The notes: generated by a model from the sequence alone, not told the origin. Counted from the first letter of the stretch, positions 15,213 through 23,710 are shown. The stretch is 33,115 nt of DNA from Devosiaceae bacterium (GCA_021648585.1 JAKISM010000008.1:1-33115); one strand, 5' to 3'. A program made the numbers and translations.

Positions 15213-16226
15213 ATGATCCAGAAAAACTGGCAAGAACTGATCAAACCTACAAAATTAGAAATTGTTCAAGGGAACACTAAGAATGTAGCTTCACTTGTTG
15301 CAGAACCGCTAGAGCGTGGTTTTGGACTAACATTAGGCAATGCGCTAAGAAGAGTATTACTTTCTTCTTTGCAAGGTGCAGCAATCACCGCAATTCAAAT
15401 TGATGGTGTGTTGCATGAATTTTCTTCTATAGCAGGTGTTAGAGAAGATATTACTGATATTGTACTTTCAGTTAAAGAAATTGCAATTAATTATGAAGAA
15501 GAAGGGCCAAAGCGCCTTACTCTTTATAAAAAGGGTGCAGGTGCAGTTACCGCTGGCGACATTGAAATTAGCGGTGATATCGAAATCCTAAATCCTGAAC
15601 TAGTTATTTGCCATTTAGATGATGGTGCTGAAATTAACATGGAATTTACGGTTAATACTGGCAAAGGCTATGCTACTGCTGAAAATAACCGTCCTGATGA
15701 CGCGCCTATTGGTTTCGTTCCAGTTGATAGCCTGTTTTCCCCCGTGCGCCGTGTAAGCTATAAAGTTGATGCGACACGTGAGGGGCAAGTTCTTGATTAT
15801 GATAAACTAACACTACAAGTTGAAACTAATGGCTCTGTAACGCCTGAAGATGCGATTGCTTTTGCTGCTCGTATTTTACAAGATCAACTTGATGTGTTTG
15901 TTAATTTTGACGAACCAGAAAAAGAAATCGTACCAGAAGCTGCACCTGAATTAGCGTTCAACCCAGCTCTGCTTAAGAAAGTTGATGAATTAGAATTTTC
16001 AGTTCGTTCAGCTAATTGTCTTAAGAACGACAATATTGTCTATATTGGTGATTTAATCCAAAAATCTGAGGGCGAAATGCTTCGCACACCAAATTTTGGT
16101 CGTAAATCACTAAATGAAATTAAAGAAGTTTTGGCACAGATGGGCTTGCATCTTGGTATGGATGTAGCAAATTGGCCACCAGAAAATATTGATGACCTTG
16201 CAAAGCGTTACGAAGATCATTATTAA
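15213..16226 (+). CDS. rpoA: DNA-directed RNA polymerase alpha subunit
   Basis: The alpha dimer nucleates RNA polymerase assembly, and its C-terminal domain binds UP elements and activators. The 337 residues comprise the N-terminal assembly domain, with EPLERGFGLTLGNALRRVLL at about 30-49, a flexible linker near 235-250, and the helix-hairpin-helix C-terminal domain (ELEFSVRSANCLKNDNIVYI, then GRKSLNEIKEVLAQMGLHLG). Length is standard for alphaproteobacteria. The ATG is preceded by GAAAGGA (15196-15202). It sits between rpsK and rplQ as in nearly all bacteria. Confidence 0.98.
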   Translation: MIQKNWQELIKPTKLEIVQGNTKNVASLVAEPLERGFGLTLGNALRRVLLSSLQGAAITAIQIDGVLHEFSSIAGVREDITDIVLSVKEIAINYEEEGPKRLTLYKKGAGAVTAGDIEISGDIEILNPELVICHLDDGAEINMEFTVNTGKGYATAENNRPDDAPIGFVPVDSLFSPVRRVSYKVDATREGQVLDYDKLTLQVETNGSVTPEDAIAFAARILQDQLDVFVNFDEPEKEIVPEAAPELAFNPALLKKVDELEFSVRSANCLKNDNIVYIGDLIQKSEGEMLRTPNFGRKSLNEIKEVLAQMGLHLGMDVANWPPENIDDLAKRYEDHY

Positions 16227-16264
16227 AGCGTAATTAAAGTCAAGAGTTTGACAGGAGAGTAAAA

Positions 16265-16699
16265 ATGCGTCACGGCAAAGCACATCGTAAATTAAGCCGC
16301 ACATCTAGCCATCGTAAAGCGATGTTTGCAAATATGTCTGCGTCACTTATTAAGCACGAGCAAATTGTAACAACTTTGGCAAAAGCTAAAGAATTACGCC
16401 CAATCGTTGAAAAACTAATCACTTTGGCAAAACAAGGCGATCTACATGCTCGCCGTCGTGCCATCGCTAAAATTCGTGATGAGCAAATGGTCAAAAAAAT
16501 GTTTGACGTGCTTGGTCCTCGTTATAAAGATAGACAAGGTGGCTATACTAGAGTTCTTAAAGCTGGATTTCGTTATGGTGATAATGCGCCAGTTGGCGTG
16601 ATTGAATTTGTTGATCGTGATGAAAGCGCTAAAGGTCTTGATTCAGGGCCTGTTATTGAAAAAGAAGAAGTTGAAGAAACTCCTGCAGCAGTAGCGTAA
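16265..16699 (+). CDS. rplQ: 50S ribosomal protein L17
   Basis: L17 surrounds the tunnel exit with L22 and L32. The 144 residues start MRHGKAHRKLSRTSSHRKAM, contain the helix LITLAKQGDLHARRRAI, and end the conserved part with GYTRVLKAGFRYGDNAPVGV. A further 25 or so residues form an acidic, Ala-ending tail (KEEVEETPAAVA) beyond the E. coli-type core, as found in many alphaproteobacterial L17 proteins. This is the last gene of the superoperon; a terminator follows 22 bases later. Confidence 0.97.
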   Translation: MRHGKAHRKLSRTSSHRKAMFANMSASLIKHEQIVTTLAKAKELRPIVEKLITLAKQGDLHARRRAIAKIRDEQMVKKMFDVLGPRYKDRQGGYTRVLKAGFRYGDNAPVGVIEFVDRDESAKGLDSGPVIEKEEVEETPAAVA

Positions 16700-16721
16700 A
16701 AGCTAATATTATAGATTTTAG

Positions 16722-16754
16722 AGCGGCTGCGTTTTTCGTAGTCGCTTTTTTTTT
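16722..16754 (+). terminator. Rho-independent terminator of the ribosomal superoperon
   Basis: GCGGCTGCG (16723-16731) pairs with CGTAGTCGC (16737-16745) with two G-T wobbles around a TTTTT loop, and an outer A-T pair extends the stem. Nine T residues (16746-16754) follow directly. It lies 22 bases after the rplQ stop, and the rarA Shine-Dalgarno GAGG begins at the very next base (16755). Confidence 0.92.
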
Positions 16755-16762
16755 GAGGAAAA

Positions 16763-18085
16763 ATGACAGATCTGTTTGACAAAGATAAAGAGTTTTTTGA
16801 GGTAGATGAAAGTTCTCGTCCGCTTGCCGAGCGCCTGCGCCCAAAATCGCTTGATGAAATTATTGGTCAAACGCATTTGTTAGGACAAAAAGGCTCGTTA
16901 AGGCGCATGATTGCTGGCAATCACCTTAATTCACTAATTCTTTGGGGGCCAACAGGCACTGGCAAAACCACTATTGCCAGATTATTAGCACATGAAGTAG
17001 ATTATGAATTGGTGCAAATATCAGCTATTTTTTCTGGTGTTGCAGATCTTAAAAAATGTTTTGAGAAAGCCAAGCAAGAGCGATTGCAGGGTAAAAAAAC
17101 GCTGTTGTTTGTTGATGAAATCCATCGTTTTAATCGGGCGCAACAAGATAGTTTTTTACCAGTAATGGAGGACGGGACATTAGTTTTGGTTGGCGCAACA
17201 ACACAAAATCCGTCTTTTGAATTAAACTCAGCCCTATTAAGTCGTGCGCAAGTTCTTAGCTTAAAACCACTAAATGAGAATGAGTTAGAGCAAATCTTAA
17301 AACGAGCAGAACAAGAATTAAATAAAGATTTGCCACTTGATAAAAGTGCACGCCAGAGCCTTATTTCAATGGCAGATGGTGATGCTCGTGCTTTACTTAA
17401 TATGGTTGAGGACATATTTGCCGCCAGTATAAAAAATGAAATATTAGACGCTAAAACATTACAAAATCTAGTGCAAAGACGAGCGCCAATTTATGATAAA
17501 GGGCAAGATGAGCATTATAACCTTATCTCGGCATTACATAAATCTGTACGTGGATCAGACCCAGATGCAGCGCTTTATTATTTCACTCGCATGATTAATG
17601 CTGGTGAAGATCCAATGTTTTTAGCTCGCCGACTTATTCGTATGGCAAGCGAGGATATTGGATTAGCTGATCCTAACGCTTTGCCTCAAGCGATTGCAGG
17701 GCGTGATGCTTATCAAATGTTAGGAACGCCAGAGGGTGAATTATCTTTAGCGCAAGTGGTTATTTATCTTGCCCTTGCGCCAAAATCTAATGCTGCTTAT
17801 GTGGCTTTTAAGAGTGCAAAAAGACTAGCAAAGCAGACAGGCTCGCCCATGCCGCCAAAGGTGATTTTGAACGCACCAACCAAGCTAATGAAAGATGAAA
17901 AATATGGTGAGAGCTATATTTATGATCACGATACGCCAGAGGGATTTTCGGGGCAGGATTATTTCCCTGAAAAAGTAGGGCGGCAAAAGTTTTATTCGCC
18001 GATTGAGCGTGGGTTTGAGCGTGATCTAAAAAAGCGACTTGATTATTTTGCAACGATACGCTCAAAGAATAATGAAAATAGGTGA
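16763..18085 (+). CDS. rarA: Replication-associated recombination protein A (RarA/MgsA), AAA+ ATPase
   Basis: RarA is a clamp-loader-like AAA+ ATPase (bacterial WRNIP1 homologue) acting at stalled replication forks. The 440 residues contain Walker A GPTGTGKT (62-69), Walker B LLFVDEIHRF (114-123), sensor 1 GATTQNPSF (144-152) with the SR arginine finger at 160-161, and the tetramerisation C-terminal domain (RMASEDIGLADPNALPQA). The N-terminal LAERLRPKSLDEIIGQTHLL is diagnostic. The ribosome-binding site GAGG lies directly after the superoperon terminator's T run, so it has almost no separate leader. It heads an operon with crcB, rluC, a HAD gene and an ATP12 gene. Confidence 0.97.
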   Translation: MTDLFDKDKEFFEVDESSRPLAERLRPKSLDEIIGQTHLLGQKGSLRRMIAGNHLNSLILWGPTGTGKTTIARLLAHEVDYELVQISAIFSGVADLKKCFEKAKQERLQGKKTLLFVDEIHRFNRAQQDSFLPVMEDGTLVLVGATTQNPSFELNSALLSRAQVLSLKPLNENELEQILKRAEQELNKDLPLDKSARQSLISMADGDARALLNMVEDIFAASIKNEILDAKTLQNLVQRRAPIYDKGQDEHYNLISALHKSVRGSDPDAALYYFTRMINAGEDPMFLARRLIRMASEDIGLADPNALPQAIAGRDAYQMLGTPEGELSLAQVVIYLALAPKSNAAYVAFKSAKRLAKQTGSPMPPKVILNAPTKLMKDEKYGESYIYDHDTPEGFSGQDYFPEKVGRQKFYSPIERGFERDLKKRLDYFATIRSKNNENR

Positions 18086-18093
18086 GAAATAAA

Positions 18094-18480
18094 ATGCAGG
18101 CATTTTTATTAGTTGGGGCAGGGGGCGCACTTGGTGCTATGGGGCGCTATGGCATTGGGGTGCTAATTGGTAAAGCCCATCAAGGCTATTTCCCGATAGC
18201 TACAATGAGTGTCAATATTATTGGCTCGCTTTTAATGGGTATTTTAATCGGTCTTTTGGCTCGCTTTACCCCAGAATTTCAAGCAGAAGCCAGATTGTTT
18301 TTAGCGGTTGGCATACTTGGCGGCTTTACTACTTTTTCTGCCTTTTCACTTGATGTTATTTATCTTTTTGAGCGCAATCTAATAGGGCAAGCTGCCTCTT
18401 ATGCGCTTTTATCAGTTATCTTTTCTGTTGCGGCTTTGTTTTTGGGTCTAATATTTATAAGATTGGTAGTGCCAGCATGA
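18094..18480 (+). CDS. crcB: Fluoride channel CrcB/Fluc
   Basis: Fluc proteins export fluoride passively as dual-topology dimers in the inner membrane. The 128-residue protein has four hydrophobic segments, GGALGAMGRYG near the N-terminus, the conserved Asn in SVNIIGSLLMG, and GGFTTFSAFSLD, the Phe-box and sodium-site region. Two starts are possible: a GTG at 18082 overlapping the rarA stop, or the ATG at 18094. The ATG is preferred because AGGTGAG (18080-18086) is correctly spaced from it and the family begins just before the first helix. It overlaps rluC by four bases (ATGA). No fluoride riboswitch is evident, as expected inside an operon. Confidence 0.95.
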   Translation: MQAFLLVGAGGALGAMGRYGIGVLIGKAHQGYFPIATMSVNIIGSLLMGILIGLLARFTPEFQAEARLFLAVGILGGFTTFSAFSLDVIYLFERNLIGQAASYALLSVIFSVAALFLGLIFIRLVVPA

Positions 18481-19466
18481 GTGGAGTAAGTTCAAAAATT
18501 GTACAACAGAGCGAAAGCGAAATGCGCCTTGATCGCTGGTTTGCTTTGCATTTCCCGCAACTCCCATTTGGGCGGTTGCAAAAATTATTGCGCACAGGGC
18601 AAATAAGAGTTGATAAAAAACGTGTCAAAACAAATAGCCGATTAGTTGAGGGGCAAGAGGTGCGAATTCCGCCAATCGATGATGCACCAAAGCCAGCTAA
18701 GCCTAAATTTTCTACAAAGGACGCTGAATTTTTACGCTCAATAATTCTTTATGAAGATGATGATGTGATTGTGTTTAACAAACCACACGGGCTATCTGTT
18801 CAGGGCGGGTCAGGCACTAAGCGCCATATTGATCAAATGCTAAAAAGCCTACCTAATAAAAGGGGTGAAGCACCTCGTTTGGTGCATCGTTTAGATAGAG
18901 ATACTTCGGGTTGCCTATTAGCTGCAAAAAGCCGAGCGGTTGCCTCGCATTTTGGAGAAATATTTCGCTCCCGCTCAGCCAGAAAAATATATTGGGCAAT
19001 AACCATTAGTGTGCCAAACCCAATGCAGGGTAATATTTCTTGCTTTTTAGCTAAGAAAAAAACTCCAGATGGCGAGCAAATGGCAGTGGTTGATAAAAAA
19101 ATAAAAAGCGCACAACACTCCCAAACCTATTATTCAACAACTGATCATGCAGGGCGACAATTTGCTTGGGTAACGCTAAAGCCAGTGACAGGGCGCACGC
19201 ATCAATTAAGAGTGCATATGATGGAGCTAGGCGTGCCGATTTTAGATGATCCACGTTATAACAGACAAGATAATTATAATTGGCAACGCCCAGAAGGTTT
19301 GGGTGAGGGTTTACATTTACACGCTCGCCGCTTGGTTGTGCCGCTACGCAATGGCAAAAAACTAGATATAAGCGCACCATTGTCTCCGCATATGCAAAAG
19401 ACATTTAATATGCTTGGCTTTGATGCTAATAGATATGACGTACAAGAAATTGATCCTGAAAAATAA
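18477..19466 (+). CDS. rluC: Ribosomal large subunit pseudouridine synthase, RluC type
   Basis: RluC-family enzymes convert specific uridines in 23S rRNA to pseudouridine (three sites in E. coli). The 329 residues show an N-terminal S4 RNA-binding domain (about 16-66, MRLDRWFALHFPQLPFGRLQ), then the catalytic domain with RLVHRLDRDTSGCLL, in which D140 is the expected nucleophilic aspartate, and VTGRTHQLRVHM. Paralogues RluA and RluD share this layout; RluC is favoured by the operon context with rarA, crcB and HAD-ATP12. The ATG overlaps crcB by four bases and the TAA shares a base with the next start. Confidence 0.88.
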   Translation: MSGVSSKIVQQSESEMRLDRWFALHFPQLPFGRLQKLLRTGQIRVDKKRVKTNSRLVEGQEVRIPPIDDAPKPAKPKFSTKDAEFLRSIILYEDDDVIVFNKPHGLSVQGGSGTKRHIDQMLKSLPNKRGEAPRLVHRLDRDTSGCLLAAKSRAVASHFGEIFRSRSARKIYWAITISVPNPMQGNISCFLAKKKTPDGEQMAVVDKKIKSAQHSQTYYSTTDHAGRQFAWVTLKPVTGRTHQLRVHMMELGVPILDDPRYNRQDNYNWQRPEGLGEGLHLHARRLVVPLRNGKKLDISAPLSPHMQKTFNMLGFDANRYDVQEIDPEK

Positions 19467-19954
19467 TGAGCCAGAAAAAACTTATAATATTTGATCTTGA
19501 TGGCACGCTGGTAAATAGCCAAGCGTTGCGTGAAAATATTTTAGCTAGCGAGCCATTATTTGATAATGTTTTAGAGATGCTACATGAGTTAAATAAGCGC
19601 TCTGATTTTTTGTTGGCGATTGCAACGGGTAAATCGATGGACGGCACTAGGCGCACATTACAGGCGCATAAAATTATTGATTATTTTTCTTCTTTGCAAA
19701 CCCCAGATAATAATTTTTCAAAGCCAAATCCTGAAATGATTTATAGTGCTATGTCGCAAGCTGATGTTGAAAAAGAAAACACAATAATGATTGGTGATAC
19801 TATTCTTGATATTAGAATGGCAAAATCGGCTAAAGTGAAATCTATTGCGGTTGGCTGGGGTTATCAATCAAAGCAGGATTTATTGCAAGCCGGCGCAACG
19901 AGTTATGTTGAGCAAATTAGCGATTTAATAAATACAATAGATAGGCATTTATAA
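19466..19954 (+). CDS. HAD-superfamily phosphatase lacking the cap domain
   Basis: This is a haloacid-dehalogenase-type phosphohydrolase; the substrate is unknown. Motif I FDLDGTLV (D10, D12), a motif II Thr in IATGKS, the motif III Lys in SKPNPE and motif IV MIGDTILDI (D111, D115) are all present, so the catalytic set is complete. The protein has only 162 residues, where phosphoglycolate phosphatase-like relatives have about 220. The sequence passes from motif I almost directly (about 20 residues) to the helix before motif II, so the C1 cap inserted there is gone. Without a cap, larger or protein-bound substrates become plausible. It overlaps rluC and the ATP12 gene by one base each. Confidence 0.85.
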   Translation: MSQKKLIIFDLDGTLVNSQALRENILASEPLFDNVLEMLHELNKRSDFLLAIATGKSMDGTRRTLQAHKIIDYFSSLQTPDNNFSKPNPEMIYSAMSQADVEKENTIMIGDTILDIRMAKSAKVKSIAVGWGYQSKQDLLQAGATSYVEQISDLINTIDRHL

Positions 19955-20727
19955 TGCGAGATATATTAGAAGACGCTCAAAAGCATATCCAAGACGGCTA
20001 TGGACGAGCGCAAGCGCACGAAAAGCGCCCTTTGCCGAAAAGATTTTATAACAATGTTGAAATAAAGCAGATTGAAAATGGCTTTACTGTTCTGCTTGAT
20101 GGAAGGGGCGTAAAAACCCCAAGCAAAAAAGATTTAATTGTGCCAAATAATGAGCTGGCTAAAGAATTGGCAACAGAATGGCAGGCGCAGGAAGAAGAAA
20201 TTGACGCAAGCAAAATGCCTTTTACTCGGTTGGTAAATTCTGCACTTGAGGGGAACGAAAATATTGAGGAAGCGCTAAGAGATGAAATTATTAAATATGC
20301 AAGTTCGGATTTGATGCTCTATAGAGCTGATTCTCCAGAGGGATTGGTACAGTCACAAGAGCAACATTGGGATAGTGCACTTAATGTTTTAGCGCAAAAA
20401 TTTACAGTGAAATTCTTGCCAACCATTGGTATTGTGCATCAAGCGCAGCCTGAAAAAACTCTTGAATGTCTAAAAATTTCACTTGAAAAAGAAGATCGTT
20501 TCATTCTCTCTGCTCTAATGTTAATCACATCATTAACTGGCTCAGGGCTGTTAGCTATTGCTCTATTTAATCAGTTGATAAATGCAGATACAGCATGGAG
20601 TGCGGCTCATGTTGATGAAGATTATAGCAATCAGGTTTGGGGTGAGGATAGCGAGGCAATGCTTCGGCGCACTAAAAGGCGAATTGATTTTGATAGTGCT
20701 GTGAGACTATTAGCTTTGCTTGGCTAG
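19954..20727 (+). CDS. ATP12-family F1-ATPase assembly chaperone
   Basis: ATP12 proteins bind the F1 alpha subunit before hexamer assembly; they occur in mitochondria and alphaproteobacteria. The 257 residues include KRFYNNVEIKQIENGFTVLL, DGRGVKTPSKKDLIVPNNEL (about residues 49-68), LATEWQAQEEEIDASKMPFT and a helical C-terminal domain with YRADSPEGLVQSQEQHWD. It is the last gene of the rarA operon, coupled to the HAD gene by a one-base overlap. Its 3' end overlaps the oppositely oriented folK by 18 bases. Adjacency to RluC and HAD genes is common in Rhizobiales. Confidence 0.93.
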   Translation: MRDILEDAQKHIQDGYGRAQAHEKRPLPKRFYNNVEIKQIENGFTVLLDGRGVKTPSKKDLIVPNNELAKELATEWQAQEEEIDASKMPFTRLVNSALEGNENIEEALRDEIIKYASSDLMLYRADSPEGLVQSQEQHWDSALNVLAQKFTVKFLPTIGIVHQAQPEKTLECLKISLEKEDRFILSALMLITSLTGSGLLAIALFNQLINADTAWSAAHVDEDYSNQVWGEDSEAMLRRTKRRIDFDSAVRLLALLG

Positions 20728-21150
20728 CTTAATTACCCACTCAGCAGTTAAGGGAGATATCCCACGCAATAAATTAATCACAAAATCCCGCTCGTGCGCA
20801 TAAGGGTGCGGCAAGGTTAAAAAGTCGGTTGCAATTTCAAACCTATCATAGGCAATAATATCAATATCAATTATTCGAGGACCCCATTTCTCACCACGAA
20901 TTCGCCCAAGCCTGTTTTCAATTTCTTGGCAGATTTTGAGCAATTCTTTAGGCTCAATTTCCGTTGCAATTTCAATCACAATATTATGAAAATCACTTTG
21001 CTCAGTGTTCCCCCACGCTTTGGAGATAATCATTTTTGATTTTTTGCTAATTTCAATATTAACATGTTGCGCAATATGGCAAATAGCACTCTCTATTTGC
21101 GCTTTAGCATCGCCCATATTTGCGCCAAGTGCCAGCCAAGCCTTAGCCAT
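20710..21150 (-). CDS. folK: 2-amino-4-hydroxy-6-hydroxymethyldihydropteridine pyrophosphokinase (HPPK)
   Basis: HPPK transfers pyrophosphate from ATP to 6-hydroxymethyl-7,8-dihydropterin, making the substrate of FolP. The 146-residue protein has ALGANMGDAKAQIE near the N-terminus, GNTEQSDFHNIV, and WGPRIIDIDI (89-98) with the two metal-binding Asp residues, then LPHPYAHERDFV. The frame is open upstream to 21189 inside folB, but MAKAWLALGANMG from the ATG at 21150 fits the family; that start overlaps folB by eight bases. It is the last gene of the lipB-rimO-fol operon and overlaps the ATP12 gene end by 18 bases. Confidence 0.95.
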   Translation of the reverse strand: MAKAWLALGANMGDAKAQIESAICHIAQHVNIEISKKSKMIISKAWGNTEQSDFHNIVIEIATEIEPKELLKICQEIENRLGRIRGEKWGPRIIDIDIIAYDRFEIATDFLTLPHPYAHERDFVINLLRGISPLTAEWVIKLAKQS

Positions 21151-21532
21151 TAGGGCGTTTCCTAAAGATTGAAATACCAAACTCGCCATTAGTTGCTTGC
21201 ACTGGCGCTTCGGGTTTACGAACTATAATTTTAATCCATTCAAAACTAGGAAATTCAGCAAAAAGCCTATCAACAATATGCTGCGCTAGTGCTTCGATTA
21301 GCTTATAGCGAGTTTCTTCGGCAGCAATTTTTACTAAATCATAAATATCAGCGTAAGATACAGTTTCTTCAACTTCATCGCTTTTGCAAGCATCGCTTAA
21401 ATCTAAGCCGCACTCAAGATCAATGCGAAAGCGTTGCCCTAGTTTATTTTCTTCGAGCATTACCCCATGATAGCCATAAAAAGCCAAATCAGTGAGTATG
21501 ATTTTATCTGTGCTTAAGTGGTTTCTTGACAT
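21143..21532 (-). CDS. folB: Dihydroneopterin aldolase
   Basis: FolB splits dihydroneopterin to 6-hydroxymethyl-dihydropterin and glycolaldehyde. The 129 residues include FYGYHGVMLEENKLGQRF with the Glu used in pterin binding (E27/E28), the central VSYADIYDLVKIA, and VRKPEAPV with the catalytic Lys (K106). AAAGG precedes the start. It lies 11 bases after folP and overlaps folK by eight bases (ATGGCTAA), so FolP, FolB and FolK can be made together. Confidence 0.95.
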   Translation of the reverse strand: MSRNHLSTDKIILTDLAFYGYHGVMLEENKLGQRFRIDLECGLDLSDACKSDEVEETVSYADIYDLVKIAAEETRYKLIEALAQHIVDRLFAEFPSFEWIKIIVRKPEAPVQATNGEFGISIFRKRPNG

Positions 21533-21543
21533 AGGTAGCCTTT

Positions 21544-22383
21544 TTACGAGCCATAAAGCGTTGCTTTTGCAACTTTTAAGGCATTTAAGTTCTGTTTCAC
21601 ATCATGCACACGAAAAATATGCGCTCCATTATTATAAGCAAGCACATTTGTTGCAATAGTACCAGCTAAACGCTCATTAATTTCTAAATCAAGCAATTTA
21701 CCAATCATCGATTTATTAGAAGTGCCGATAAGTAATGGAAAGCCAAGAGAATGTAATTCATCAAGGCGACGTAAAATTTCATAATTCTCCTTAAGAGTTT
21801 TAGCAAAGCCAAACCCCGGATCAAGAACTATCTTATTATCTTTAATTCCTGCATTTCTTGCAATGCTAAGACTTTTCTTAAAGAAGCGCTTCATTTCGGC
21901 AATTATATCTTTTTTGCTGTTGCGTGCTTTATCCCAATGCATAATGATAATTGGTACATTATGAAGGGCCGCCATATCTGCTAATTCAGCTCCCCCTTGC
22001 AAGCCTTTAACATCATTGATAATTTTAGCGCCAGATTTTATAGCTTTATCTGCAACTACTGCCTTATAACTATCTATAGAAATCACGCAATTTGGCTCAT
22101 GCTCGCTTAAAAGTTTAATGAGTGGAATTACCCTATCAAGCTCAGTTTGGACACTAATCGGTTTTGCTGTTGGCTTTGTGCTCTCTCCCCCAATATCAAT
22201 AATATTAGCTCCCTGATTTAGCATATTTTGTGCATGTTCAAGTGCGCTATAATTACCCCTATGTAACCCGCCATCAGAGAAACTATCAGGAGTTATATTG
22301 AGTATTCCCATCATAATGGGTTGTTTGCCTAAATTAATAGATTTATTAGGAATAGCTAATTTGAATGTTTTATGCCTATCCAT
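21544..22383 (-). CDS. folP: Dihydropteroate synthase
   Basis: DHPS joins pterin pyrophosphate to p-aminobenzoate and is the sulfonamide target. The 279-residue TIM-barrel protein has MGILNITPDSFSDGG (25-39), IDIGGESTKP (62-71), D103 in SIDSYK, ND at 123-124, LDPGFGFAKT (187-196), GTSNKSMIG (220-228) and RVHDV (258-262). Two usual arginines are changed: ESTRP reads ESTKP (K70) and SRKS reads SNKS (N223); Lys224, Arg258 and His260 are kept. It starts in an eight-base overlap with rimO (ATGGATAG). Function is very likely retained since the catalytic set is otherwise complete. Confidence 0.95.
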   Translation of the reverse strand: MDRHKTFKLAIPNKSINLGKQPIMMGILNITPDSFSDGGLHRGNYSALEHAQNMLNQGANIIDIGGESTKPTAKPISVQTELDRVIPLIKLLSEHEPNCVISIDSYKAVVADKAIKSGAKIINDVKGLQGGAELADMAALHNVPIIIMHWDKARNSKKDIIAEMKRFFKKSLSIARNAGIKDNKIVLDPGFGFAKTLKENYEILRRLDELHSLGFPLLIGTSNKSMIGKLLDLEINERLAGTIATNVLAYNNGAHIFRVHDVKQNLNALKVAKATLYGS

Positions 22384-23707
22384 TTTTATCAGTCATTTCG
22401 CCATATAGATCATAAATATCAGAATCTATGATTTTTACTTTAGCAAATTCACCAACTTCTAGACCTTTAGCGCCCTCTATAATTACTACTCCGTCAACAT
22501 CTGGCGCATCCCAAATTGAGCGTGCTATTGCTCTATCATTTTCTAAATCTATCTCATCTACTAGCACTTTTATATTACGCCCAATTTTAGTTGCAAGACG
22601 CTCAGCGCTTACTTGTTGCGCCACTTCCATTAAACGCTCAAACCGCTCCTTTTTTAATTCATCAGGCACTTGCCCTTCAAGCTCATTTGCCTTTGCGCCC
22701 TTTACTGGCTCATACTCAAAACAGCCAATGCGATCAATTCCAGCGCTGCTTATCCAATCTAGCAAAATCTCAAAATCTTCGTTCGTTTCACCGGGGAAAC
22801 CAACAATAAATGTTGAGCGGATAGCTAAGTCAGGACAAATATCTCGCCAAGCATTAATGCGAGAAAAAACTTTATCTTGGTTTGCGGGGCGGCGCATGGC
22901 TTTTAGCACGCTAGGGGAGGCGTGTTGAAATGGAATATCAAGATATGGTAATATTTTCCCCTCAGCCATTAGAGGTAGCACTGCATCTACATGGGGGTAG
23001 GGATAGACATAATGTAGGCGCACCCATGCGCCCAATTCACCCAAATGTTCGCTTAATTGATAAAATTTTGCAGCGATTTCTTTGCCGTGAAATTTAGATG
23101 TTTTATATTTTATGTCCATGCCGTAAGCGCTGGTATCTTGAGAGATTACCAATAGCTCTTTGGTGCCAGCCTTAACTAAGCGTTCCGCCTCATAAAGCAC
23201 GCTGGCAATAGGTCGAGAAACGAGATCGCCTCGAATATCTGGAATGATGCAAAAAGAGCAGCGATTATTACAGCCCTCAGAGATTTTTAGATAGGAATAA
23301 TGGCGAGGGGTTAGCTTTAGGCCAATTTCTGGCACTAAATCAGCATAAGGATTAGCAATAGGAGGCGCTACTTCATGTACTGCTTTGACTACTGCTTCAT
23401 ATTGATGCGGTCCAGAAATTGCTAAAACATTAGGGTGGATTTCTCTTATGAGATTTTCTTCAACTCCAAGACAACCAGTTACAATAACTTTGCCATTTTC
23501 TTTTATTGCCTCACCAATCGCCTCAAGGCTTTCAGCTTTAGCGCTATCAATAAACCCGCAAGTATTGACGATGACCGCATCAGCACCAGCATAATTGGGA
23601 GAGAACAAATAACCCTGCGCTCTAAGGGTTGAAATTATGCGCTCAGAATCAACTAGTGCTTTAGGGCAACCAAGACTTACCAGTCCTATATTTGGGGCTT
23701 TGTTCAT
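22376..23707 (-). CDS. rimO: Ribosomal protein S12 methylthiotransferase RimO
   Basis: RimO is a radical-SAM enzyme that beta-methylthiolates a conserved Asp of ribosomal protein S12. In the 443-residue protein the N-terminal domain supplies C14, C50 and C79 for one Fe-S cluster, the radical-SAM motif CNNRCSFC gives C146, C150 and C153, and a C-terminal TRAM domain begins near residue 375. The N-terminal IGLVSLGCPKALVDSE is diagnostic of RimO over MiaB. ATG at 23707 is preferred over a TTG one codon earlier. It follows the DUF4282-like gene by three bases. Confidence 0.96.
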   Translation of the reverse strand: MNKAPNIGLVSLGCPKALVDSERIISTLRAQGYLFSPNYAGADAVIVNTCGFIDSAKAESLEAIGEAIKENGKVIVTGCLGVEENLIREIHPNVLAISGPHQYEAVVKAVHEVAPPIANPYADLVPEIGLKLTPRHYSYLKISEGCNNRCSFCIIPDIRGDLVSRPIASVLYEAERLVKAGTKELLVISQDTSAYGMDIKYKTSKFHGKEIAAKFYQLSEHLGELGAWVRLHYVYPYPHVDAVLPLMAEGKILPYLDIPFQHASPSVLKAMRRPANQDKVFSRINAWRDICPDLAIRSTFIVGFPGETNEDFEILLDWISSAGIDRIGCFEYEPVKGAKANELEGQVPDELKKERFERLMEVAQQVSAERLATKIGRNIKVLVDEIDLENDRAIARSIWDAPDVDGVVIIEGAKGLEVGEFAKVKIIDSDIYDLYGEMTDKNG

Positions 23708-23710
23708 CAA

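Noticed and set aside
18082..18093. GTG start of crcB overlapping the rarA stop
   Set aside because: AGGTGAG is correctly spaced for the ATG at 18094 and the GTG would lie inside that ribosome-binding site.
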